From contig JAKULF010000011.1 in assembly GCA_022661535.1 (NCBI GenBank), positions 1,612,001-1,676,000 of the forward strand: a stretch of DNA of 64,000 nucleotides. Direction: 5' to 3'. This DNA comes from Eutypa lata (taxonomy: Eukaryota; Ascomycota; Sordariomycetes; Xylariales; Diatrypaceae). The notes beneath the pieces are model-generated. The model worked only from the letters and a program-made list of their open reading frames with translations. It did no database searches and was not told the origin of the DNA. Numbering within the stretch: position 1 is the first letter of the stretch; each line of letters opens with the position of its first letter. Both the position numbers and the translations under genes were made by a program. Shown here one piece after another: positions 33,504-46,300 of this stretch.

Positions 33504-34060
33504 TGGTTCGAAACTCCTAAAGTTTTACTGCGTCTATTTATTATAACGTAGTTTCGACTGCATTGGTTTGATCACTACGTTACTGCATTTCCATTGACCA
33601 AGCCTTAATGAAATCTGTGAACTGAGACCCAGTAAGGAACAACGCTAGCAAGAATGTTCCTAAGCGAGAAAACCTTTGGTACATGAGTATTTATCCATAA
33701 TTCAATGGCCCTCCTCACCTTGCCAGAGTGATATCCTTTTGTCATAAATAAAAATATCTGAGACTATGGTCTAGGTTGTTAAAGGCCTACTACGGGGTGT
33801 AGTTTATTGTGTTATTACCAGCATACCTAGGTATTACGACAATAACTTACATCCTTTGTACAACTGTCCTTACTAATAATTAGATAACAGTCTAATGTGT
33901 ATTACCTGGTGTATGAGCAATATCTGCGGCTTACATGTGGTGAAACTTCACATAGAGTAGACATAGCCCAACAACCCTCACTAGATTTTGTTCATATGTT
34001 GTATCCCAGGATAAGAATTATTACTACTTTGCTCCTCTTCACATATATTACCCCTGAAAC
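33504..34060. other. Intergenic, no gene seen
   Basis: AT-rich, with no coding exon. It ends at the GAAAC target-site copy of LTR-like unit C. Confidence 0.4.
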
Positions 34061-34214
34061 TGTCACGGCACTAAGTGGAGTGCACGGACCAATACCGAAT
34101 TCCTGTATACTTATATAGTGGCGCTATGCGCCACCTAGCTAAACTTTCTCCTTTCCTTCTGCATACAACAACAATATACTTATCTTGCCCCTATGGTTCT
34201 CTGGCATCGTGACA
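34061..34214 (-). mobile_element. LTR-like unit, copy C, with perfect target-site duplication
   Basis: Read on the minus strand it starts TGTCACGATGCCAGAG and ends AGTGCCGTGACA. It shares with copy A the run ATTGTTGTTGTAYRYAGAAGG (interrupted by two differences), CTAGGTGGCGCATAGCGCC and ATACAGGAATTCGGT. It is flanked by GAAAC at 34056-34060 and GAAAC at 34215-34219. That is an exact 5-bp duplication, as integrase-type LTR elements make. It is therefore best read as a solo LTR. Confidence 0.75.
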
Positions 34215-35901
34215 GAAACAATTCTTCTATGAGTTTCTCTTAAGGGCAGCCATGACCCGCATTCTATATTGAAAATAAATTTATACAGGCAATGTCCTAT
34301 GGTCTCTCCTGCTACTGGAAATGATCTTGGAATCTTTGGGTAAAGAAACCTTGCCTCCCGCTGAGCCTGATCCAACATTTCCATCTCTTCTACAGTTGCT
34401 TATATTTCTTCATATTTATCTTCAGAGCAGCAATGACTATTCTATATCTGCTACGGTTGTCCTTCCTTTCAGAATTAGCTTTCAGTCAATGTAGTAATGA
34501 CCCTCTTTCGTATTTTCATCCGCTTTCCTCCGCTAGCACAGATAACAACAGTCGCTACTGAACCGCATTGCCTTTGTTTTCTCTTCATTGTACGATCCAT
34601 ATGGCAGCCTTGAGGGTGGACCGACAAAGCACTCGAAGTTGTTACTTAGGCGTGAGTCACAAGTCCTAATCCTTCATCTCCTATATTGAATTGACTCATT
34701 ATTACTAAGTTTCCATCCTCCAGCAACTTGCTCAACTAGCGCATCAGGGGAAGTCTGCTACCATTCGCTCTGGCTGTTCTCGACCTAGGTGATCTTATGG
34801 TTCCACGTATCAACCCAATGCTCTGATAAGCAAATATAACAAAACACAGTAAAAGTATTGCTAAATTCGAGCAAGCCGTCTATGGGCTGCGACCGCTACT
34901 GCAATCCAGGAAATATCCTGCCCTGTCGTGGACGAAACCACCAGCTTCCGACATGGCAGTGATGCGAGATAGTTTGCCCTGCTCTACGCTAGATGGCACA
35001 AGCACCATCTTGAATGGAAGTCTGATGAATTTGAGATATTCAGAGGGCTTCGCTTCCTAGAAAGCTATCGGGATGGTGACAACTAGTTAAATTCCAGGAG
35101 TTCAATGCCAGGTGGACGCGGCCTGAGATGTGGCTGGTATAAGAAGCACGAAGCCATGCACCTGAAGCAGATCCCACGCACCTTGACGTCAGCATCGGCC
35201 CCAATAAGAATCCGGGAGTTGACTCTTCTTTAGATTCATATCAGTACTACAATTTTCCAAGTAGCTAGACTAATGTGGACGCTTTCATTCGCCTTCGTCA
35301 CATAATGAGGACATTTCATAGGCATCCAAAAGAATTAGAAATTGAGCTAGTCGAACTAGTCGAACCGCATGAGGGAAAGCAAAACAATAGTACTTGAAAA
35401 AGAAAAGAAAGAGAAAACAAATGAGGAGATAAGGAAAAGCAATGCTAAACTCTGTTTCCTTATCTTCTCCAATAAGTATCCCATTTAGCAGCTAGGAAAC
35501 ATACATTTTCAGAACCATTTCGTCAACCCACTCGATGGATAGTAATTCGATTCAAATGTAGAAATACCATAGGCCAGATTAGACCACACACTGGTATTGT
35601 ACGTCAATATGGTTGGCTTGGCAAAAATATCCTTCAATAGGGTGCCTATTCAGCCAGGGTGCTCAAGCCACAATGTAACCTAAGTGGCAAGTGCAACTTC
35701 ATAATGCACGATTACTTACGTCAATGGTGCGTATGCTTATCTCTGTACTGGTGTGGTTGGGTTGGTAACTGTAATGTTGGTTGATGGTGCCTTTACACAA
35801 TGCACGTGGACGGCGCGGATGTTCAAAGCTATGAAAACAGGATGCGTTGGACTTGTCCAAGACTTTTTAATTCAGTAAATTAAAGTGATACTTCGATTAT
35901 C
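34215..35901. other. Intergenic upstream of the P450 gene
   Basis: No coding exon that I can support. A minus-strand frame ending at 34139 runs into LTR-like unit C and is not taken as a gene. CT-rich and AT-rich stretches alternate. Confidence 0.4.
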
Positions 35902-37939
35902 ATGGCTTCCATTCAAGATAGCCAAATGATTCGTGGCGCCATAGCCTTCCAAGGTGTCCTAACTTTGATTATTTTCTACTTGGTATCCTATGCGATATAC
36001 TCCCTATATTTCCACCCGCTTCATAGCTTCCCAGGTCCGAAGTTAGCCGCCATAAGTCGGATCCCGTATTGGGTCGCATGTTTCAAGGGGAACCAGCTCC
36101 GGTTCATGAATCGGCTGCACAAGAGATATGGGCCTGTCGTGCGCTACGGCCCAAATGACCTAAGTTATACGGATGGTCGTGCCTGGAAAGATATCTACAC
36201 CGTCCCGAAAGGTAGGAAGGAAAACGGCAAGGAGGCCCAATTCTACGGACCCTCTAATAGCGGTGCTCCGCATATTATCATCGAAAAAGACTCTGCTCGA
36301 CATGCCCTGGTTCGGCGTATGTTCTCCCCAGCATTCTCTGAAAAGGCGTTGAAGGCGCAGGAGCCACTCTTCCAGAAGTACGCCGACATGTTGGTGGCTA
36401 GGGGACGCGAGGCTGCGGCAGCCGTCGACATGACCTCCCTTTACAATTTCGCAGCGTTCGATATCATGGCCGACCTTGCCTTTGGAGAGTCGCTACATAT
36501 GCTCGAGAGGAACCAATACTCACAATGGGTGGAGATGGTCTTCAGAGCTGTGAAGGTGGGAACTAGAAACCCTCATTCGTTATTTTGGTCATATAAGAAT
36601 AACGAGCACTAACTAAGCTGTATATAGGTTATGCCTTTAATGCAGTTTATAGAGTTCTACCCTCCGGTGAAATTCGTCTTCGAGCTTCTCCAGCCCAAAT
36701 CCGTCGTGGATATGAAACGCGACCATTACAACCATACTGCAACTCGCGTCGACAAGCGTCTCAAACAGGGATCAGGAAAACAAGATCTCTGGAAGTACGT
36801 TCTTGAATCTAACATCCTTAGCCGGGGAGAGATGTACAGCAACGCAGAGATCTTCATGTCAGCCGGTACAGAGACTACATGTGAGTAACACTATCTACCT
36901 ACCCAGCGAGAGGTTGGAATAAAGTTAAACGTCGCTAAATCAAAATTTCTGCTGCTAGCCTCTCTACTTACCGGCCTGACGTACTACCTCACAGCAAACC
37001 CAGATAAGATGAAAATACTAACAGATGAGATCCGGGAAAGATTCAGCAGTAGCGAAGATATCACCTTCGAGTCCCTTGCTGGCTTAGAATACCTAAACGC
37101 ATGTACGTATGATATTGACCCCTGGACAGCCATCTTTCACATTTAATTCATACAACGGCATCTTTAACCAGGCATTCGAGAGGGGCTTCGAGTCTTTCCG
37201 TCACTCCCCGGATTCATTCCACGCGAAATCGCTGAAGGTGGCAATTTTGTCCTGGATCAGTGGATTCCGGGCGGGACGCGCGTAGCTATGCACCAGAGCG
37301 CGATCTTTAGCTCTCCGGCCAACTTCACGCAAGTCTTCCCTCTGGCCTCCCCTTTTCTCTTCTGCGCTACCGTTAGAGTTCCAACACAAACCTACAAAAG
37401 GGAGCAATACACTTAAATATATCGCGAAAACGACGCCGGTTACTGTGTTGCCAGCAACCGTCCTATATATGCTGCAGAAAAATAATCAGTTCTAATTAAG
37501 ACACAATTTGGCTAACCAACAACAGAAACCCAGACAAGTTCGCACCTGAGCGCTGGCTGGGCGACCCTGAGTACGCCGACGATAAGCGCGATGCATACCA
37601 GCCCTTCTCGGTAGGGCCGCGGAACTGCCTAGGCATGAACATGGCATGGCACGAGAGTAAGAAAACCTGAAAGATTTTATCTATTCATCCCTCTATCTGG
37701 CGTGTAATGTGAAGAGCGGATGCCAATATCATCCAATATCAAAGTGGGGTTGCCTCATGTAGAAAGAGAAGCCGCTAACTCGAAACATGGCAGTACGACT
37801 ACTGCTTGCGAAACTCCTATATAACTTCAACATTGAGTCAGAGGTCGGCCCCGACTGGAGGGATCAGGACGTATATGTGATCTGGGACCGCAAGCCCCTG
37901 ATGTGTCGGCTGCGGGATGTTTGCACTATTGCTACTTAG
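35902..37939 (+). CDS. Cytochrome P450 monooxygenase (isotrichodermin-hydroxylase-like)
   Basis: A heme monooxygenase, probably ER-bound. Six exons (35902-36555, 36628-36880, 36959-37102, 37172-37328, 37526-37656, 37794-37939) give 494 residues, normal for fungal P450s. It has an N-terminal membrane anchor (about residues 12-34), the proline hinge [14 protein letters not shown], the I-helix oxygen motif AGTETT (297-302), the K-helix EGLR (354-357), PERW (410-413) and the heme loop [11 protein letters not shown] with Cys437. The overall pattern resembles CYP58/CYP65-type enzymes of fungal secondary metabolism; the substrate is unknown. Intron 4 can only keep frame with a GC donor (GCAAGT at 37329) and an ACAG acceptor at 37525, so it is probably a GC-AG intron. 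No polyketide synthase, NRPS or terpene cyclase is visible nearby. Confidence 0.93.
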
Positions 37940-39144
37940 ACATGGCTAATGAGGGCAGCCACGGGAAACCCATCTCCGAATTTTTATTGGTAGAATTGAC
38001 AATTAAAGGAATGCCGAATCTCTTATTCAACATAAAGGGCTATTAATTGAATTACTTTATTTAACCATTATAACCGTCGTGTATTTCTTTTTTTATTTAG
38101 AATGCTTAGCCGTTGATTCGTTTAATTCTTTTATTTCAATTTTCTTTCCAAAGTCTGCAAAAACGGCATCTGGACGACGGTTGCACGAGCCGTGAGGCGG
38201 TAATTGGTTGTCGATACACCTTCGGCGACTAGTAAACTAGAGCCATGTCTTCGACTTCAACATCAGTCTTATTTCACTTAGGAGAAGGTTTATAGGTGCT
38301 TACCTATATAGCCTATACTAAGCTCCCAACCGATGTGGAACCAGTCCCCATGTTACACTAGTTTACTTATTGGTTCACACAACATATGTCATGCCCACCA
38401 CCACAGACGCTTCCATGAGCCGTCATCCTCCTCGTTGACGTCTTGTTGTTCTCTGTGCCCCGAGCTCCTGATGCTACTCTAGTCTAAAACTTGAATTATT
38501 TCCTTAATATTGAAACTTGGAAGACTGAGATAGAACCCCTTCCACGTCAGTACTGGGACCCTTTCATTATCCTTGGCTAATCCATATAAGTTTAGCGCGG
38601 CGCTTAGGCACTAATATCGGGATTCCATTCATTGTCGATCACATGCTGTTGCCGACCGCCCAGCGGACATACCATACTGTAGATTACAAAGAATAGCAGG
38701 CTCTTAGCAGGTAACCTTCCTTAAAAATATGTGTTAATTTTACAGATTACGCGTCCAAGGTACCATGGTTTATGCCCCTAACTACCTTCTCGGTTTTACA
38801 CACTTAACCTTAGTTTGGAAAAGGGAATAGGGGTTAGGGGTCAGGGGTAATCACGTGACCCGAACATAACTGCACGTAGTATGTTAACACCCTCTATAAA
38901 GTCAATGACATTTCCTGTAGCAGCATAATTTACTATTAACATAGATAGTCTGATCAGCCGCGAATCCATGACTCATGGGCATATATGTATTTCTCAGACT
39001 CACATGTGCCTCAGATCGTAACATTTATGATCTCAGTCGCACACAGAACCACACCCATAGCAAGTCTTGACTTTTGGTCAACCTGAAGAAGCCACACATA
39101 CTCTAGAAGACCTTGAATCTTTCCCCCACCTCATCATTTTGTTA
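37940..39144. other. Intergenic, no gene seen
   Basis: AT-rich region between the P450 and the small protein gene, both ending here. No coding exon is recognised. Confidence 0.5.
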
Positions 39145-39600
39145 TCACTCTCGAGCAACGACGGTGAACTCGATGACAATCTTGTCCACATTGCCTCGCC
39201 GCTCGACTAACTCAAGCTGATTCCCGGCATCATCCCACTCCAACCTCATCAGGTCAACGCCAAATGTCTCCTCCTTGCCCTCCCACTTGATGCGCGCAGA
39301 CCAGATGAAGACGCGGTCATGGAACGACGCGAGATTCTCTGTGCCGCCGTGCATCTTGTAAGCATGTTGCTGGGTGAGGGTCACTATCTGCTCCTTGATG
39401 AACGGTGAGTAGGGGTTCGACATAGGTTTGATCTCGACGGTCTTGGTTGCTTCGCAGATATCGTCACTGCAGCAGGTGCTGTGGAGCTCTGACACGTTCA
39501 TATGATCGATGAGATACGTAGGGGTCTTGCGGTGCCGGAGCTCTACAAGGAAGAGATGCTTGCTGGGTGCAAATGCAGGTGGGTACATTACTGTGGCCAT
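39145..39600 (-). CDS. Hypothetical protein, C-terminal exon (5' end uncertain)
   Basis: From the ATG at 39600-39598 the frame gives 151 residues. The same frame stays open without an ATG back to a TAG at about 39761, adding HRAYRGDVAAFHIDHYY and a hydrophobic stretch, TINPVIVATIFVAIMATVM. The real start is therefore probably in an upstream exon that I could not place; AG acceptors at TAG (about 39761), CCACAG or CATACAG are possible. The rest is soluble-looking: HLFLVELRHRKTPTYLID, two Cys close together (STCCSDDIC), HDRVFIWSARIKWEGKEE and LELVERRGNVDKIVIEF. One membrane segment is likely near the N-terminus of the extended form. The family is not recognised; the gene could also be a 5'-truncated pseudogene. 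Confidence 0.5.
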   Translation of the reverse strand: MATVMYPPAFAPSKHLFLVELRHRKTPTYLIDHMNVSELHSTCCSDDICEATKTVEIKPMSNPYSPFIKEQIVTLTQQHAYKMHGGTENLASFHDRVFIWSARIKWEGKEETFGVDLMRLEWDDAGNQLELVERRGNVDKIVIEFTVVARE

Positions 39601-42262
39601 GATGGCGACAAAAATAGTAGCCACGATAACGGGATTGATGGTGTCAAGGGGGGTCGGTGACAGTACAAAGATTGTATTGTAGTAGTGGTCGATGTGGAAT
39701 GCGGCGACGTCTCCTCTGTATGCTCTGTGGATGACAGTATCGGAAAGCGAATGCTACGTGGCAAGACTGTTCAATAGTTATCAGGTAGATACCGAAGTGG
39801 GATCATAAAAAACTCAACATAGTAATCCAACAAGTTGCGTGCCTGCGTTGATGTAGTGCCCACCGTTACCTTTTCTAGGCAAATATTTATTAGTTATACG
39901 TCGCATAAATATGTGTATATAGGGGTAGTTGATAGATATCCCCTTGGAGACAGGCGTAGATGCCTCATAGCTATTGCCATAGCAAGGCATTAGGGCCTTC
40001 TGTCATAGAGGCTAATGAGCTAGATTCCTTTTCTTCTTGAACCCAACATATATTTACCTTATCTCGAAGTTTCGTAGATGCACGCCATCGAGAGCGATCA
40101 CAGAAACTGCAACAAAAGTAGATGGCAATTACGCTAACGTGCAAACTGTTGCAATAGCAATACCGGCCCCCTTTCCCATGACCTTCCAAGATCAGCAAAG
40201 AAGATATAACCCGAAGTAGCACTTTCAGATCAATCCTGATCCCCAACACAATTTTCTTGTTATTTCAATAGTGACTTGTATCAATATATTAAGTGTTGCT
40301 TGAACTATTTGTATCTAACGTTAACATGCGCGAATTATAGAAAATATTAGAACTTTCGAGAATTATATCAACATGTCTTTTGCATGAAGTCTTTATATAT
40401 CTTGTTCCATCTAATGCATAGTGTTGTCTGGTTGATGCGCACGTATTCAACATAGCCCTTCCTTTTTCCAGAAAGCTCCTTAAGTAAACAGCTAGAATTT
40501 ATGACTAACTTAGGTACATATAGATATCTGAACACCTATACTACTGCTGCATGTTTGGCTTACAACATATTCCAGAAACATCTTTCCCCTTCACATGCTT
40601 TTCTTTGAAATCCTTTTTCGCAATCCTTTAGCCAGATTATGAGCTTCTGTTGGATAGGTTCATACCAACTAAACAATAACTCCTGGAGCTAGATATAATG
40701 TATGTACTATATTATATATAGCTTTTTAGTCGCTATTATCGAACCAAGATGGCAATTCCAACTAGGTCAATGAGATATAGTAATAGGCAGTTGGAGGTGT
40801 CTTTAGAAAGGAATATCAACCAACGATTTAAGGCGATCTCCAGAAAATTGGTGTGGCGTGGTTTCGAAACAGACTTTTCTAGTAATCAGAAGATTTACTT
40901 ACAGTTACAATCGGGGTTAAAATCGGTTGCTCTTTTTCATGTTTGAACAGAGACTAAGGTGAAATTGTCAAACCGCTACATCTTTGGAGGACATGCATAT
41001 ATTTTGACCAGAACGATGAATCAGCGGTCGTCCCCAGCATTTAACGGGAACTAGGAGCAATATGTTTCACAGTAAGCTCCCCTTCTACATCGAGGAGATT
41101 CTATAATCGCCCAACTAAGTTATATCATTTTACTTTCTTTGACTGACCCTTAACTCGGAAACCATACATGTGTATAGTAACACAGGAAGCCTACCTACCT
41201 TTTGAGATTAATAATCCTTACTAAACAACCTTATCTTAAATCGAATGTTAGGTGGGTCTTGGTTGGTTGGTTGGTTCGTTTGTTCGTTGGTATATTTTCG
41301 TCGGCAAGGGGTTAGCTCATGCAACCCCAGCCACCAGCCCCTGACCCGCAAGACATATGGCATATAAGGCTATTTAATCTGGCAGCTACAGTAAAGCCTT
41401 AAGGTACACATGATATCTAACATACGCCATATTGCCCGCATATAATATGTAATACATTTCGAATACCCCATTACAAAGGGGCAAACCATCATCATGGTGA
41501 AACGAATATACATATAATAATTGCGTATCAGTCTATCCATCAACTATGCAGTAATATGAGCTTTCAGAAGAAGTGGGCGACGTAGGACACGTTGGGTCTT
41601 CTTTACCCACAGAGGCGGTTTCCAACTGCATCCTACTAGTTTAATCTAATCCGTGCAGCAAACTTCAGTTGATCTCGGGCCTCGGCTAACAATACCTTGA
41701 ATGAAGGGATGATTCAAATTGTTTGTACCCTGCAGCCTTAGCTATGTCATAAGAGTGGAAACGGAGACAATGCGTTATAGAATCTTCTAGTTTTTACGAG
41801 GTTCCTACGTCTCATCTGTGTCGGGCGATAGTGTCAGAGCTTACAAGAGAGGTTTTATGTCCCTGAATTCTTGCTATCTCTTGCTACCTAGAGAGTAATT
41901 GTCCCTATCCCACCAACAGCAAGCAGGCGTCGGTAGGTAGCCATTGGTCAGAAGGCCCAAATGTTACTGGATACTCTGGCATTCTGTAGGTACCAGCCAA
42001 TCAACCGTTGTTTGATGGTTCGTAACAAGTCTATTTACTTGTACTTGAATGTGTGTAACTATGTTTTTGTATTTGGAGAGCACTACGCCCAACCACTATA
42101 TAAGGTAGTATATAGATCCTTCTGCTATCTAAACCTCAAGGATCGGTCTTCACATACATGGACAACGCAAACTTACCTTTGCTCTGACTAAATTTATATT
42201 GGTCCCTTTTTCCCTAGTACTAATCAGCAAAGTCCACTTAGTCTAGTTACCATTCAATAGCA
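39601..42262. other. AT-rich intergenic
   Basis: 2.7 kb, strongly AT-rich, with no intact gene. It may contain missing 5' exons of the minus-strand gene next to it. Confidence 0.4.
41259..41290. repeat. TTGG/TTCG microsatellite
   Basis: Four TTGG units run into TTCGTTTGTTCGTTGG. Confidence 0.85.
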
Positions 42263-43312
42263 ATGGGCGACGTATACACAGACAACATGACTCGCCTCCC
42301 CAGTGAGGTGGAGAGGTATGAACCTGTATATAATTAATATTTCGTTCTTTTACTCATACCATATTGTAACAGACTCAATGAACAATTCGAGATAATTACA
42401 GAGTACGCTGCCCTAGTTCAAAACTTCAGTTAATTAGCATTTAGTGACCAAAACAGGAATCTGGGATACATTCTTCACCCATCCGTCACCCTCCCATCAG
42501 CCCCACGCATTATTGACATGGCAACTGGGACCGCCAGGTTTCTGCTTCGTCTTCAGCCAACATATCCACATGCATCCCTCGAGGGCTCCGACATATCTCC
42601 GGCTCTTTTCCCGCCTCAGAGTACGCTACCACCCAACGTATCTCTCACAGTAATGGACATGAAGCAACCGTTTCCTACAGAGATGCATGAGAAATGTAAG
42701 TACTAGAAAGAAGTTAATATCTTACCTTTGTCGTTCTGTTATGGAACCTTCCACTAGATATGATTAAAAAAGTAGATACTAACTTGTTTCTACTAACAAG
42801 ACGACTTGGTGCATGTGCGCTTGCTAGTAGCAGCGATGCTCCCGGACGAATGGGAGCCTGCTGTTCGCAACCTTGTGCAATTGCTCAAGCCCGGTGGATT
42901 CCTGCAATGGGAAGAGTGCGACTTCGTGAGTGCCGAGCACCTAAAGGGAAATCCAAGTTCCCGTATCGACACGGCGAAGCATATAGCAGACATGTTCCGC
43001 GCTGCTCTCTGGGAGCGATTCGAGCATGGATGGAATGAACTTCCGGAACATATGCGAGCAGTGGGCCTCGCATCAGTCACTAGCGATGTAATGGCCTCTG
43101 ACCGGGTCCCTGAAACGCGAAAGAGGATGACGGCAAGCATCATGGGTCTTGTCTTCACTTGGGCACGTGTAATGACCGAGCGAGGGGCGCCTGGATCAAT
43201 GTCTGGTGACCATTTGGATCACTTAGAGAAGGAAGTTCACGAAGAGATCAAGTCGGGTGGCTACTTCAAGTATAATATACATGTAGCGTGCGGTCGAAAG
43301 GCACTGGAGTAG
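42263..43312 (+). CDS. SAM-dependent methyltransferase, LaeA-like/UMTA family
   Basis: A class I methyltransferase using S-adenosylmethionine. Exons 42263-42315, 42373-42402, 42457-42695 and 42801-43312 join in frame into 277 residues. The opening RLNEQFEIITENLGYILHP is typical of the LaeA-like group. Motif I reads RIIDMATGTARF (45-56), with ATGT in place of the usual GxGTG. The acidic ribose-binding position is in LEGSDISPALFP. Motif III is LLKPGGFLQWEEC. The second exon is only 30 nt; its donor GTACGC was chosen because it alone restores the conserved ITENLGY reading. Such proteins modify secondary metabolites or act in regulation; the target here is unknown. The P450 about 4.3 kb upstream is on the same strand, but I see no backbone synthase, so a shared pathway is only a possibility. 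Confidence 0.88.
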
Positions 43313-46300
43313 GAGGTACCCTATCCAAAAAGGACATATTCAAGATATGCTCCAGAAATTTGATATATTAAACGCTTGGTTGGTTCCTGGTATCCTATCA
43401 AATACAGCTTGGTAGATTTATTTGGCCTATGACCATCAGAATACTCGTGTAGGTATTATTTACAGGGTGTCCTCAATCTACCATGACTGTCTGGGGCTGC
43501 TGTCGAAGCCAGCTCCCTACCCAGTTATTTAACAATCAACATTTGGCCAAAGGGACTTTCTCCCCCTAGTAAATTCAAAGCTGTATAACATTCCACATCA
43601 CAAAAGGGGCCCATGAATGCAAATGAGTTTGCTAAGAGGACCATCTACGGGGTTCAAGAAACGCAAAGAAAGAAATTGTCCAAAGCGTTCATGAATTTAT
43701 GGTATGTTCACACCAGGTTCAACCTCCCACTAGGTAAGAGATGACGAAGGAGGCCAATGAACTATGCTCATATTACCTATCTACTTATGCATCAGCCTTC
43801 TATATACAACGTACAAGCTACATTCTTCTATATCCAGTTCCTCATGCTCGCCAAGTCCGTGAAACGCTAAGCTCGATCCTAGTTGATGATCTAGTATTCA
43901 TTAGCTAAGTGGTAGGTAGAGTGATTGTTGTTCGAAGTAGTACTTTGTACTCTACTCTTGACATACATACTACTGTAAAGGAATAAAGATAGGGGCTATC
44001 ATCAAAAAGTTATTGTGAAACCCTTTCTCTGCTGTCATCTGAGAAGTGCTCATGGCAGGGAGGCGTGCGTGTATACACTCGCATCGATAGGAGAGATTCT
44101 ATATTGTATTATATGTATTCCTCGTTGACTTTTCTCCTATGTCTAGCTCCAGGATCAGAAGATCTAGAGTTTATGGCCCCCCTCTTTAGCACTATCAACC
44201 TTGAATGATCACAAAAGCTCTACCGTCATTTGGAAGAAAATTAGAGGTAGGGTTCTTGATCTCATTATTGGCACTACGTAACTTTATCGAATTTAGGAAC
44301 CATTAACACTAATACTTCTCAGCTAGGCCTAGGGGACGGTAAACGCTATCTCAATTATACCTAACCTTTATCATATGCCCAAAGATAGTTCCTAAAAGTT
44401 CTAAGAAAGACATATACGGACATTTAATAGGAACGTCTTTTTCTTGTTTGAGACCGAGATTAGTAGTAGTGTTCCCAATTGTTAGTGGTTATGAAAAGGC
44501 TAGTATGGCCTATATAAGCCTGCAGATGTTATAAATAAGTAAAAAGAAATAGAGTTGATCAAAGGTCGTATTCAAAGGTTTTGTCGACTGTTCTATTTAT
44601 AAATCCTTATGTAGAAATACAGGCGGTGCGATTTTGTTATATTGAGGCGGCTCTTGACATAGTTTGCATTGCTTCACTCTTTGACTCCATGAGGCCTTTC
44701 AACCTCGACCCTCTAGGGGGATACTTCTTTTCTTGAAATAGAGATTTCTACTTCTATACTCATGACTCAATTTCGCTTTACGTATGTTGATCGGCTACTT
44801 TGCTAATATGACCATTTACGGGAACAAATTGGACCTGCGGCATGGAACCCCTTTAAGCTAAAGTCTACATAAGGGGTCCAGGTTTGATGTATAGTCACGA
44901 GTTGTTATAGTCTATAAGGAAAGAGATTCGCCTAAGTCAGCGAAAGCCTTTCAAAGAATGAAGAAGTATTAGTGTTTTCATGAGAGTTGAAGATTCCCTT
45001 TAGCTTTAGCTTTCGGCTCATTCCTCTCCCCCAAGCGATATCCAAAGCAGCTCGTATATTTTTTAGATGAGCCAACCTCTAACTCACATTATCATAATCT
45101 CTCAACGCTGTCCCCGAAAAGCTGGACGCCTAAGTTTTAACCTGTGATATTCCAGAGAAACCAATACTTATGTTTACCCCTTTTAAGCGCAAAATCAAAA
45201 TACTGACCGTTTCACGGCTTTCCTCATTATATACAATCACAGTAAATTAACTGATCGCTTTATAACATTATAATTCTAATGCCAATTTCATATGTTTGCG
45301 TGATATAGGCTTACAATTGGGCGCTATGATTCCCACTAGGGCTACTTCGTACATACATAAGTATTGGAAAGATAAGTTAATTATTAGCCACGTATTGGTT
45401 CAGTATTCCCTGTATTTCATTGAAATAGCGAAAGCCGTCTTTCCTAACTAGGAGTTGATAAAGTGAAGGTCATCGTACCTAAACGATGATGTGGTAGATT
45501 ATCTGTCGCAGCACAAGCGACAACTCGAGGCGAGGCGGGTACGAAAACCGCAAGTAAGGCCATCACATGCGATCCCGAGCACCTTGGCCTCCTCAATAAT
45601 ACACGTGATATAAGTAGGGCTGGCAGGGAACCCCGGAGATATTTAAGCTTAAAATGGCATAGGGGAGGTGACGAGCAGTCGCGTATCGCCAAAAACGGCC
45701 CCATATTATATGTGCCGGGCACATCGTGAACATCAGTCACATCATCATATGAGCACCCGGACTGAACAGATCCGTCCAGCCTGTCCGAGGATAGGGAGAT
45801 CGTGAGAGTCGGGGGAAACCTCAAGCATAAGAAAAGAAGACCATAAAGACCACCCCAGAAAAGAGAGATCGCGACCGACTCCCGTCGAGCTCCGAAGATG
45901 CACCCGATTCCGGTATCTCCAAGCGGTTGCGGAGCTACCCGTTAAAGAGCTGTAATAGTTACTTACGACTCGTCGCTATATCTGGGGGGGGGTTAAGAAC
46001 CGCGACTGCCCGCCTTGCCGCCTATTGCAGGTTCGCGTCTGACGCGGAGGTTGCAATAAAATGTGATATATAATACATGATCGCGTTTGCGAGACTCCAG
46101 ATGCAACGTTAAGTGCATTTGCCCATACCTAGTCCTTGGGACTTGTTTCACGTCGCAGGGAGAAAAAAAAAAAGATAAGCAGTGAAGAAGAAGAAGCAGG
46201 AATAGGCAACGAAAACGTCCCAACGAACCGTGAGATGTTCGTAGCCGCCGCCGCTGTTATGATGATGAGTATTATCGTAAGCAGGTGAGGGATCATGATG

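Noticed and set aside
34139..34384. 81-codon minus-strand frame overlapping LTR-like unit C
   Set aside because: Its end lies inside the mobile unit, so it cannot be an old conserved gene end, and no domain is seen.
45444..45824. 126-codon minus-strand frame in the gene desert
   Set aside because: No domain and no supporting exon; composition like that of the flanking non-coding DNA.
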